From contig JAUCYS010000010.1 of assembly GCA_030373505.1 (NCBI GenBank), forward strand, positions 1 to 64,000: DNA of 64,000 bases. Direction: 5' to 3'. This document shows positions 17,226 to 25,040 of the stretch, piece by piece. How positions within the stretch are numbered: position 1 is the first letter of the stretch; every line of letters starts with the position of its first letter. The notes below the pieces were generated by a model. It was given only the letters and a program-made list of their open reading frames with translations. It was not told where the DNA came from and did not search any database. A program made the translations under genes and the position numbers. The DNA is from Parasphingorhabdus sp. (GTDB lineage Bacteria > Pseudomonadota > Alphaproteobacteria > Sphingomonadales > Sphingomonadaceae).

Positions 17226-18500
17226 GTGCATAAAACAGCAAATCCCGATTCAATAAAAGCTTTTTTAAAAGACCTTTATGTCCATGCGCTTGCACCGGCT
17301 CTGCCCATAAATGCGATGCGTGATCTTATATGGCCACAGGTCCCGGGGCGGACCTATATTCTGTCGGCTGGCAAAGCAGCAAGCCAGATGGTGGCAGCGA
17401 TTCAGGATCGGTTGCCGACCGATGCAGAAGGACTCGTCGTAACTCGCAGGGGCTATGTCCATCCCGGATTTGCAGCCAACAATATGCGGATCGTCGAGGC
17501 CGCTCATCCGGTTCCTGACCTGCTCGGCGCCGAAGCGGCGCAAACGGCACTGGCGGCGGCCGACATTCTTGGTGAAGATGACCTTCTGCTGGTTCTGATG
17601 TCTGGCGGTGCCAGCGCGCTGCTGCCCGCTCCTGCTGCCGGCATGACGCTGGCCGAAAAACAGGTGGTCACCCTGGCTTTGCTGCGAAGCGGCGCGCCGA
17701 TCAGCGAGATGAATATTGTCCGCAAGCATCTTTCGGCTATCAAGGGTGGTCGACTTGCTGCCCGAGCCTGGCCGGCAACGACCCATATGATTGCCATTTC
17801 CGACATTCCCGGAGACGACATCGCGATGATCGGGTCGGGCCCCACCGTCCCCGACCACTCGACCTGCGCAGATGCTCTCTCTGTTATAGAAAAATACGGG
17901 ATCACCCTGCCCTCTGCAATCCGCGCCCAACTGGAGGCTGGCACATTGGAAACGCCAAAATCTGGGGACCCGGCAATGCAGCGAACAAGCGCTGAGATTT
18001 GCGCCAAACCAGCCGACATGTGCGCTGCAGCGGAAGAAGCCGCCAGCCGCCTGGGATATGAAGTGATCATGCTCGGCGATGCGCTGGAGGGAGATGCTCT
18101 GGAACTCGGCAAAGAGCATGCGCTGCGGGCCAAGGCGCTCAAAGCCGGAGGACGAAAGATTGCCCTTGTCTCTGGCGGAGAAGCCACGGTCGCGGTCCAT
18201 AATCCCGAGGGTCGCGGTGGCAGGTGTACCGCCTATCTTCTCTCCTGCGCCCTGACCCTGGCAGGAGAGCCCGATATCTGTGGATTGGCCGCGGACAGCG
18301 ACGGGATTGACGGCTCGGAAGACAATGCCGGCGCTTTTCTGTGGCCGGGCGTTCTGGATGCGATGGGCGGCGCCGATCAGGCCCGCGCAATGCTCGATCA
18401 TGATAATAGCTATCTGGCCTTTCAGAAGGCCGATGGTCTTTTGATGACCGGCCCCTCCGGCACCAATGTCAATGACCTGAGAATATTGCTTGTCGGCTGA
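17226..18500 (+). CDS. Glycerate kinase, MOFRL/TtuD type (glycerate 2-kinase)
   Basis: The enzyme phosphorylates D-glycerate, in this family usually to 2-phosphoglycerate. The 424-residue protein has the GCK N-terminal domain with 'YILSAGKAASQM', 'VVEAAHPVPD'-type block seen as 'IVEAAHPVPDLLGAEAA', the 'LLVLMSGGASALLPAP' loop, 'VRKHLSAIKGGRLA', and the C-terminal MOFRL domain 'LVSGGEATVAV....GRGGR' and 'DGIDGSEDNAGAF'. A GTG at 17226 is the start; no ATG precedes the conserved 'MRDLIWPQV'. Divergent from the phosphorylase, it can salvage the glycerate that enzyme releases. Confidence 0.93.
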   Translation: MHKTANPDSIKAFLKDLYVHALAPALPINAMRDLIWPQVPGRTYILSAGKAASQMVAAIQDRLPTDAEGLVVTRRGYVHPGFAANNMRIVEAAHPVPDLLGAEAAQTALAAADILGEDDLLLVLMSGGASALLPAPAAGMTLAEKQVVTLALLRSGAPISEMNIVRKHLSAIKGGRLAARAWPATTHMIAISDIPGDDIAMIGSGPTVPDHSTCADALSVIEKYGITLPSAIRAQLEAGTLETPKSGDPAMQRTSAEICAKPADMCAAAEEAASRLGYEVIMLGDALEGDALELGKEHALRAKALKAGGRKIALVSGGEATVAVHNPEGRGGRCTAYLLSCALTLAGEPDICGLAADSDGIDGSEDNAGAFLWPGVLDAMGGADQARAMLDHDNSYLAFQKADGLLMTGPSGTNVNDLRILLVG

Positions 18501-18521
18501 TATGCAATAAACAAGCAGATA

Positions 18522-20846
18522 TCACGCTGACAATCGGGCTTCTTCCAATCCGCTGATCAGCCAGTCTCTCTCGAAAATGGCGGTGGCGACCGGTTTAGAA
18601 ATATACCAGCCCTGGCCGATATCGCAGCCATATTGGGTGAGCAGTTCAAAACATGCCTGGTCCTCGATGCCTTCCGCTACAATCTTCAAGCCAAGGTCAT
18701 GCGCCATGCGGATGGTGGATTTTACCATCACCCTGTTGGCATTGTCGCTCGTCATTGTTCTGACAAAACTTTGATCCAGCTTGATTTCGCTGACTGGCAG
18801 ACGTTGCAAATAGCTGAGGGTCGACTGGCCTGTACCATAGTCATCGATCGACACTCTGATCCCGGAATCCTGAATGAGTTCCAGAGCAATGATGGACTGT
18901 TCGGGATCTGTGAGGGTCGCAGTTTCCGTAACTTCGAACACGATCTGCCGATTGTCGACACGGGCTTCGTCGACCATGGCAATCGCTGCCCGAACAAAAT
19001 CGCTGTCACCGAGGAGTTTTGCCGAAATATTGACGGAGCAGCTCAGCCCCGGCCGACGCTGGTTCCATCGTGACAAGTCATTGAGCGTCTGCTGCAGCAC
19101 CTGGAAGGTCAGCCCGTCAATCCGTCCCGCTTTCTCCAGCAGGGGAATGAATATTTCCGGACTGATCATCCCGCGTTCGGGGTGATTCCAGCGGACCAGC
19201 GCCTCTGCGCCGTTCAGCCGGTTTTGCGAAATATCCCATTTCGGCTGGTAGACAACCCCGAGACGCTGATCTTCGATCGCCTGGTCCAGTTCAACCAGCA
19301 GATCATGCTTTTGTCCGATTGCCTGGTCAAACTGGTCATCGTGCCAGGCCCATTTCGAGCCGGAGGCGAGCGCCTGTTCTGAGGCAATTTTGGATTCGTC
19401 CAGCGAAGCATTGCTGATCCCGTAGGTGGCATCGATTTTGATTTTCGTGCCGCCCGCCATCACCGGAGCTTGCAGAAGCGCTATTGCGGTGGCGAAATGA
19501 CCGGGAATATCATCAATGTATTCGCGCTTCACAATCCAAGCCACCATGTCAAAATCGACGTGATAGAGCCGATCATCCCGTGCGAGAAATTTCAGCCGGC
19601 TCGCAAGATTCTCGAAGAGATTGCGACGGCTGTTTTTGTTTGTCAGCACCAGCAGTTCGCGAAAATCTGCCAGCCGGGCGGTCGCGATATGGTGCAGCCC
19701 CTTGGTCGCGATATCTCTCAACAAGGCGGCTTCGTTTGGCAGCCCGCTCCTTTCGTCGACATATTGACTGGTTTCGAGAGCTGTCGTCGTGCTCAGGAAT
19801 TTTTGCGCCACAATGAAGACGAAAAGGAAACACAGCGCCGGCACATTGGAAAAGGTGAACAGGCGGAAATATTCTGTGGTCAGCAGCAGCACCAACAGCG
19901 CAAAAGCCGTGGCAAATGCGATCGCAATCAGGCCACGAGACGATATTTTTCTAGAAATTATGCAGACAAAAAGCAGCGCAGCGGCGATCAAGAAGGTCCA
20001 GTATTTCCCGAGATCCTGCAAATTCGTTCCCTGGATCAGGGTTTCACTCGCCAATGCCTGGATGACAACTCCCGGGATAACGCCAAAGCGGCTTACAGAA
20101 TAGCGATCGCCCAATTCTATGGCCGTGGCGCCAATCAGCACTTTCTTGCCCATCAATGTGGTCGAGAGATTGTCGAAACGCATCAAGTCAATGAAACTCA
20201 GTCGCGGAATGGAGGCGGGGTCTATCGATTGATCAATCGCGAAGCTTTCATCGATATGTCCCGGCGTTTCCGCAATCATGCTGGCCAGGGAGGGACGCGC
20301 CGTAGCGGCTGTGGTTGTGCCATAATAATAGCGGTTCAACTGACCGCGACTATCGGGCGATACATTTACAGAGGCAAGAAATGCATTTTCCCGGAGCATG
20401 GGAATCGGCAAATTTTCCACGAATTCGGAACGTCCGGTTGCACCCTGTTGACGGAATGTCGGCAGAATGATCGTAGCTTCGGATTTTCTTATCGCATCCG
20501 CGAATGTCCGATCATTCTCTTCTGCAGAGCGAGATGAAAAATCGATATCAAATGCGATCTGCGTTGCACCGGCCTGATTCAGCTTTTCCAGCGCTTTCGC
20601 GTAATAATCTCGTGGCCATGGCCAGCGGTCTAGCATTTGCAGAGACCGCGCATCAATTTCCACAATTACAATCTCGCCGGAGGCCGGTTTCTCGAGGATG
20701 TCCGCCCGGATATTGCTCAGTCTCTGCTCTAGATCATGGCCGAGGTCGGTTGAAACCAATATCAGGCCAGCCATCAGCGCCAATATCCACGGCAAGAAAG
20801 TCAGCCGATCCGCTGTCGCCCGGATAAGGGAAAAAAAGACCTTCAA
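18522..20846 (-). CDS. CHASE2 sensor, degenerate GGDEF and EAL domain phosphodiesterase
   Basis: A 774-residue inner-membrane signalling protein. One N-terminal membrane helix (about residues 17-33) is followed by a periplasmic CHASE2 domain ('VIVEIDARSLQMLDRWPWPRDYYAK'-region, given by its key WPWPR motif), then three hydrophobic helices (about 285-360). A GGDEF-like region (about 370-500) lacks the GGDEF signature. The EAL domain (about 515-765) keeps the catalytic set: 'GAEALVRW', 'NISAKLL', 'EVTET', 'SIDDYGTG', 'EIKLDQSF', 'AEGIED' and 'GQGW', so c-di-GMP hydrolysis is likely. It is transcribed in the same direction as, and 119 bases downstream of, the FecR-repeat gene, suggesting a shared pathway with it and TpsB. 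Confidence 0.92.
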   Translation of the reverse strand: MKVFFSLIRATADRLTFLPWILALMAGLILVSTDLGHDLEQRLSNIRADILEKPASGEIVIVEIDARSLQMLDRWPWPRDYYAKALEKLNQAGATQIAFDIDFSSRSAEENDRTFADAIRKSEATIILPTFRQQGATGRSEFVENLPIPMLRENAFLASVNVSPDSRGQLNRYYYGTTTAATARPSLASMIAETPGHIDESFAIDQSIDPASIPRLSFIDLMRFDNLSTTLMGKKVLIGATAIELGDRYSVSRFGVIPGVVIQALASETLIQGTNLQDLGKYWTFLIAAALLFVCIISRKISSRGLIAIAFATAFALLVLLLTTEYFRLFTFSNVPALCFLFVFIVAQKFLSTTTALETSQYVDERSGLPNEAALLRDIATKGLHHIATARLADFRELLVLTNKNSRRNLFENLASRLKFLARDDRLYHVDFDMVAWIVKREYIDDIPGHFATAIALLQAPVMAGGTKIKIDATYGISNASLDESKIASEQALASGSKWAWHDDQFDQAIGQKHDLLVELDQAIEDQRLGVVYQPKWDISQNRLNGAEALVRWNHPERGMISPEIFIPLLEKAGRIDGLTFQVLQQTLNDLSRWNQRRPGLSCSVNISAKLLGDSDFVRAAIAMVDEARVDNRQIVFEVTETATLTDPEQSIIALELIQDSGIRVSIDDYGTGQSTLSYLQRLPVSEIKLDQSFVRTMTSDNANRVMVKSTIRMAHDLGLKIVAEGIEDQACFELLTQYGCDIGQGWYISKPVATAIFERDWLISGLEEARLSA

Positions 20847-20965
20847 CTAGCACTCCGCTTTCCACCAAGCGATCTTCTTAGTCGAGACCTGTCTATTTTG
20901 CGTTAATAGGTTGGTTCGCAGAGCTTGCAGCAAGTCCGCACCGCTCAAAAGCGGGGCTGGTCTCG

Positions 20966-22252
20966 CTAATTTTTGCCGTTTCCACCGCCATTGCCGTTTC
21001 CGCCGCCATTGCCGTTTCCACCGCCATTGCCGTTTCCGCCGCCATTGCCGTTTCCGCCGCCATTGCCGTTTCCGCCGCCATTGCCGTTTCCACCGCCGTT
21101 GCCGTTGCCGCCGCCATTGCCGTTTCCGCCGCCATTGCCGTTTCCACCGCCATTGCCGTTTCCACCGCCATTGCCGTTTCCACCGCCATTGCCGTTTCCG
21201 CCGCCGTTGCCGTTTCCACCGCCGTCGCCGTTTCCACCGCCATTGCCGTTTCCGCCGCCGTTGCCGTTTCCACCGCCATTGCCGTTTCCGCCGCCATTGC
21301 CGTTTCCGCCGCCGTTGCCGTTTCCACCGCCATCGCCGTTTCCACCGCCATTGCCGTTTCCACCTGCATTGCCATTGCCCTGGCCAACGCTCCCGTCGTT
21401 GCCGCGGAACGGATTACCGCTGCCATTGCCCACGGCACCTGGATTGCTGTTGTTCAAACCATTGCTGGTACCCAATCCCGTTGCCATGGGTCGTGCGGAA
21501 GCCAGTTTGACCGACACGTTCGAAGATATTTCGTTGCCAACGAGCCCGCCCGTCAGGTTGCTGAGGGAAACAGGCGCCTCCAGAACAGGCGCAGTAATCG
21601 TTCCTTCAAAAGCGCTGTCGGCAATTTCGAGTAGCGTCGCTTCATCCATGGGTTCCGGTGTGTCACTGCTTCCGGCCGGGGCGTTGGGCGAGTCAATCGT
21701 GCGCGATTCCGCCCCAGCTATGGTTAAACGGAATTGCTGGTCGCGATTGACCATGCCGATCATGCCCGGCGACAATAATTGCGTTGCTCCGCCATCGAGC
21801 GTGGAAACCTGCACGGCGCCTTCCGTCACCTGGACTGCGGTTCCGGAATCCGAAACGGTCACACTGAATGTGGTTCCCTTGACAACAGCAGCCAGATAGG
21901 GCGTCTTGACTCCAAAATGCGGTGTTGCCTTCTTGTCGATGCGGAACAGGACGTTCCCAATTTCTTCAAAAAACTGAATAACACCCCCGCTTTGAGCGGG
22001 TGCACTTATCCTGAGACGGCTGTTCGGTGAAACGACGACATATTCCTTGCCGCGGACCAAGACGGCTCGGCTTTTATATCCCGTCGTGATGATATCGCCG
22101 GCAGTCAGATTCCCGCCACTGATAGCGATCTTGGACACGCCGGAACGCAATATGTTAACGGTGCCAGCGCTCTCGGAGAGAGTCCATTGCGGAGTTTCTG
22201 CCTGCGCCGACCCCGCCGTCACGAGAGCTATAATCGCGAGAAATTTTTTCAT
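20966..22252 (-). CDS. FecR-domain protein with C-terminal Gly/Asn hexapeptide repeats
   Basis: The 428-residue precursor has a clear signal peptide (residues 1-18, 'ALVTAGSAQA'), then a FecR-type beta-rich domain (about 40-150) with 'GDIITTGYKSRAVLV', 'RLRISAP' and 'VKTPYLAAVVKGTTFSV'. A linker leads to about 21 near-perfect copies of GNGNGG (two with Asp in place of Asn), from about residue 297 to the end 'GNGKN'. It lacks a transmembrane helix, so it is not a classical FecR anti-sigma factor; secretion to periplasm or surface is likely. It sits divergently from tpsB across 181 bases. Function unknown; a substrate or partner of TpsB is a possibility. Confidence 0.85.
   Translation of the reverse strand: MKKFLAIIALVTAGSAQAETPQWTLSESAGTVNILRSGVSKIAISGGNLTAGDIITTGYKSRAVLVRGKEYVVVSPNSRLRISAPAQSGGVIQFFEEIGNVLFRIDKKATPHFGVKTPYLAAVVKGTTFSVTVSDSGTAVQVTEGAVQVSTLDGGATQLLSPGMIGMVNRDQQFRLTIAGAESRTIDSPNAPAGSSDTPEPMDEATLLEIADSAFEGTITAPVLEAPVSLSNLTGGLVGNEISSNVSVKLASARPMATGLGTSNGLNNSNPGAVGNGSGNPFRGNDGSVGQGNGNAGGNGNGGGNGDGGGNGNGGGNGNGGGNGNGGGNGNGGGNGNGGGNGDGGGNGNGGGNGNGGGNGNGGGNGNGGGNGNGGGNGNGGGNGNGGGNGNGGGNGNGGGNGNGGGNGNGGGNGNGGGNGNGGGNGKN
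20972..21368. repeat. 18-bp tandem repeat array encoding GNGNGG units
   Basis: About 21 head-to-tail copies of an 18-base unit (plus-strand core CCGCCATTGCCGTTTCC) fill the 3' part of the FecR-domain gene. Copies differ mainly by ACC/GCC and GCCATT/GCCGTT/GCCGTC swaps, that is synonymous or Asn/Asp changes, so the array is selected at protein level. Long open frames on both strands here are by-products. Copy number should vary between strains by slippage. Confidence 0.95.
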
Positions 22253-22433
22253 TTCCTGGTCATCACTTTTCTGGGTTCTAAGAACAAATATGAGATTTGC
22301 ACTGGTTCACGTTCTACCATTTATAGCATCAAAAATTCGGCAAACAGTTTAAAAACGACGTAAATATTTTGTAAAGGACCGGCCGCTAAGGAATTTCTAA
22401 GGATTTCCCGCTAACTGATCACGATAGTCTATA

Positions 22434-24104
22434 TTGTGTTGTTTGTGGGAGTTGTTCATGCGGCAAGAAATAAAAATTCTGATGTGGAGCCTATTAATGG
22501 GCTCTTCTTCTTCCGCTTGGGCGCAGCAATCCGGAAACCCCTTTGAAAGCGTGAGCAATGCCGGGGAATGGACCGTCGGTGTACCGCCCGGAGAAGAAAC
22601 GGTCGCTACCGGTGTCACCGCGGAACAGCCGGTGAGGAACCCCGATGCCGAAATCAGCACAATCACGATAGGGGCAGTCAGTGTGAATTCCGGTCCGCAT
22701 ATCCCGGCGGAGGTCCTCGCCAGCAGCTATGAAGAATTTATCGGGCAAGAAGCCAGTGAAGATCTGCTCAGGGATTTGGCGAGCGCGGTTTCGAGCGCCG
22801 CGCGAAACGAAGGATATATTTTCGCCAGTGCACAGATTCCCCCTCAATCGGTAAAAATCGGCGTTGTCGAGGTGTTGCTGGATGCCGGTGCCATTGATGA
22901 AGTTCGCATCATCGGGTCACGGAACAAAAAACTGCGCGCGATATTGGAAAGAATGAAAGGCCCCGCGGCGCTCTCGCCTGTCGTCGAACGGCAGCTTCTG
23001 CTTGCCGGGGACTTGCCGGGAATCACCTTGCTCAAATCCAACTATGTCCGCGAAAATGACAGGGGTGTGTTGATCGTGACCGTTCGCGAAGACAAGGCGA
23101 AGGGACATATCGCATTCGACAATTTTGGGCCGGAGACGCTTGGTCCGGTCCGTGCGAGGCTTGACCTTGATCTGGCCGGATTATTGAACGACAGTGATGT
23201 GCTGACCACCAACGTCATCAGTTCTATTCTGCAGCCCGAAGAACTGACCTATATCTATGCACGCTATGCCATGACGCTGGGCGACGGTGGAACCGTAGTC
23301 GGTCTGGCCGGTGCCGCTGGCCGCACCCACTCTGGCGGCAACCTGAGCGGTTTCGGTTTTCGGGGACACAATCGTTACGCCTCTGTCTTCGCCAGCCATG
23401 CACTGAAACGCAGCAGCGATCTCAATCTTTGGCTCAACGCTGAACTTGCCTATCTGGACGTGGAACAATCCCAGAATGGAACGCTGTTTCAGGACGACCA
23501 GATCGCTACAGCCGCGCTTAATTTTGCAGGGAATTATAATATTGGCATTGGCAGAATTTATGGTGGTGTAGGCGTCACCCGGGGCCTTGGGATATTGGGA
23601 GCAAGCAGACTCGGCGATTCCTTGAATTCCCGAAGCGATGCCGGAGGCGAATTTACCAAGGCAAATTTCTGGATCAACTCTATCCTGAATATGGGGGATG
23701 GCTTTGGCATGCGTCTGGCTGGCAATGCGCAGATTGCCTCACGGCCGCTGCTCGCTGCCAATGAAATTGCCATAGGTGGCCCCTATTTCGGCAAAGGCTA
23801 TGATTTCAGCGAACGCTTCGGCGATGAAGGTGTTCTCGGCTTGGCCGAGTTGCGCAAGGAATTTAATGACGTCAATCAGTGGCTGAACTGGTTTCAGCTC
23901 TATGCATTTGTCGATGGCGGCTATGTCTCCAACATCGGAACTGGCTTTGGGGACGGTTCGCTGATGTCCGCCGGGGGCGGTTTGCGGTCCCAGTTCGGGC
24001 GATTCGATTTTGGCGTGGAAGCAGCTGCACCCGTTGGAAATGATCGATTCGAGAGCGGGGATCGCTCTCCCAAGATCAATGTCCAGCTAGGAATGCGCTT
24101 CTAG
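22434..24104 (+). CDS. ShlB/FhaC/HecB-type two-partner secretion transporter (TpsB)
   Basis: An outer-membrane barrel that exports a partner protein. The 556-residue precursor has a signal peptide (about residues 1-22, 'SSSSAWAQ'), two POTRA-like domains (about 70-140 'GYIFASAQIPPQSVKIG.VEV' and 142-215 'IDEVRIIGSRNKKLR'), and a C-terminal 16-strand barrel from about 220 ending in Phe ('INVQLGMRF'). The 'IGGPYFGKGYDFSERFGDEG' block corresponds to the VRGY-type L6 motif. The ATG at 22434 was not preferred to that at 22458, which has GGGAG close upstream; both retain the signal peptide. No TpsA gene with a TPS domain is adjacent. Confidence 0.88.
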   Translation: MCCLWELFMRQEIKILMWSLLMGSSSSAWAQQSGNPFESVSNAGEWTVGVPPGEETVATGVTAEQPVRNPDAEISTITIGAVSVNSGPHIPAEVLASSYEEFIGQEASEDLLRDLASAVSSAARNEGYIFASAQIPPQSVKIGVVEVLLDAGAIDEVRIIGSRNKKLRAILERMKGPAALSPVVERQLLLAGDLPGITLLKSNYVRENDRGVLIVTVREDKAKGHIAFDNFGPETLGPVRARLDLDLAGLLNDSDVLTTNVISSILQPEELTYIYARYAMTLGDGGTVVGLAGAAGRTHSGGNLSGFGFRGHNRYASVFASHALKRSSDLNLWLNAELAYLDVEQSQNGTLFQDDQIATAALNFAGNYNIGIGRIYGGVGVTRGLGILGASRLGDSLNSRSDAGGEFTKANFWINSILNMGDGFGMRLAGNAQIASRPLLAANEIAIGGPYFGKGYDFSERFGDEGVLGLAELRKEFNDVNQWLNWFQLYAFVDGGYVSNIGTGFGDGSLMSAGGGLRSQFGRFDFGVEAAAPVGNDRFESGDRSPKINVQLGMRF

Positions 24105-24177
24105 CCTTCAGCCTTCCAGCCGTTTCGGTATCAGAAAACAGCGATCTCCGGCAGGACAGCGTTCGCCTCCGAATCGC

Positions 24178-24525
24178 TTAGTTTTCCTTTACCGGTCGCG
24201 TGTTGGAGTTGACATATCCCGCATAGCCATCGGTGAACGAAAATAATACGCCATCCGCTTCTTCGGTGGCAAATTTCGTCGCTTCGCTCGCCGAACTGCC
24301 AAACTCCATTTCGTCCTTCTGTATTGCGGTAATCATGGCCTTCCGCTCGTCGGCGCAAGCCGTCGGGGCAGCTTTTTTGAACGCGCCGGCTCCGATTTTT
24401 TCATCCAGTTGCGACGTCGTAAATTCGACCAGACAGTTGGAATAAGCGACCCGGGCCGTATCCGCGTCTGCAATGGAAGCGGCTGATACGGTGCTGAACA
24501 AAGCAATACTCAGAAATGCAATCAT
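24178..24525 (-). CDS. Small secreted protein of unknown function
   Basis: The 115-residue product starts with a signal peptide (cleavage near 'STVSA-A', residue 15) and continues as a soluble, acidic protein with two cysteines ('YSNCLVEF' and 'TACADERKAM') that could form a disulfide in the periplasm, and an aromatic C-terminal stretch 'FSFTDGYAGYV'. ATG at 24525 has GAGGA nine bases upstream; a GTG three bases earlier is the alternative. I do not recognise the family by name. It converges with tpsB and precedes the cobalamin locus; neither link is evidence of function. The 237 bases between it and the riboswitch hold nothing I can call. Confidence 0.7.
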   Translation of the reverse strand: MIAFLSIALFSTVSAASIADADTARVAYSNCLVEFTTSQLDEKIGAGAFKKAAPTACADERKAMITAIQKDEMEFGSSASEATKFATEEADGVLFSFTDGYAGYVNSNTRPVKEN

Positions 24526-24762
24526 CACGATAATTCCTCAATGAACATCGCATTATAGCATGACTGGGATTCCGGAACGAAGCAGTTTCAGCAATTATAT
24601 GGTGAAAAAATATTCCTGTTATTCAGTTATATAGCAACCTTCCAAAGATTGATTTGCAATCTGCCGGGTGCACGCCTCGCAGCCACCAGCGATTCGCTGC
24701 GACTCATGCCGAAACAATATTGGGGCTTGCATCCGGATCGATTTTGAGAGAATGGCGCATCA

Positions 24763-24952
24763 GATATCGGGTTTCTCTTAATTGAGAATTCAAAGGGAAA
24801 CCGGTGAGAAAGGGGCTTGCGCCCTGTTCAAATCCGGTACTGCCCCCGCAACTGTAAGCGGCTAGCCGATATGCCAAATGCCACTGGATCCCCGGATCTG
24901 GGAAGGCGGCATATCAGCTGCGATCCGCAAGTCAGGAGACCTGCCCTATATC
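24763..24952 (+). ncRNA. Cobalamin (adenosylcobalamin-class) riboswitch
   Basis: The leader of btuB contains the conserved cobalamin aptamer parts in order: 'AAGGGAAACCGGTG' near 24793, 'GCCCCCGCAACTGTAAGCG' near 24842-24860, the B12 box GCCACTG at 24880-24886, and 'GCAAGTCAGGAGACCTGCC' near 24927-24945. Outer stem P1 can form between GATATCGGGT (24763-24772) and GCCCTATATC (24943-24952). Downstream, GGGGGAATCCCC (about 24989-25000) can fold on itself, and its CCCCT could instead pair with the AAGGG ribosome-binding site of btuB, which would suit translational control. Cobalamin should lower expression of the three genes that follow. Confidence 0.95.
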
Positions 24953-25040
24953 GTCGTTCTTCAGCCGGACGGGGTGTGTCGGGTGAACGGGGGAATCCCC
25001 TGCGTAACGGCAATCGATGTCGTTAACAAAGGGAATCCTG

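Noticed and set aside
11405-18500. Genomic island inserted at tRNA-Ser
   Set aside because: No integrase and no direct repeat of the tRNA 3' end seen further on.
20938-20958. Rho-independent terminator after the FecR-repeat gene
   Set aside because: Only a five-base stem (CCGCT/AGCGG) and no T-run on the relevant strand.
20972-21368. CRISPR-like array
   Set aside because: Repeats are contiguous 18-mers with no unique spacers and are coding.
20972-21368. RTX calcium-binding repeats
   Set aside because: Units are six residues (GNGNGG) and lack the nine-residue GGxGxDxUx pattern.
20893-21438. Open frames of 'AMAVET'- and 'HCRF'-type repeats over the 18-bp array
   Set aside because: By-products of translating a tandem repeat in other frames; the FecR-domain frame has a signal peptide and domain.
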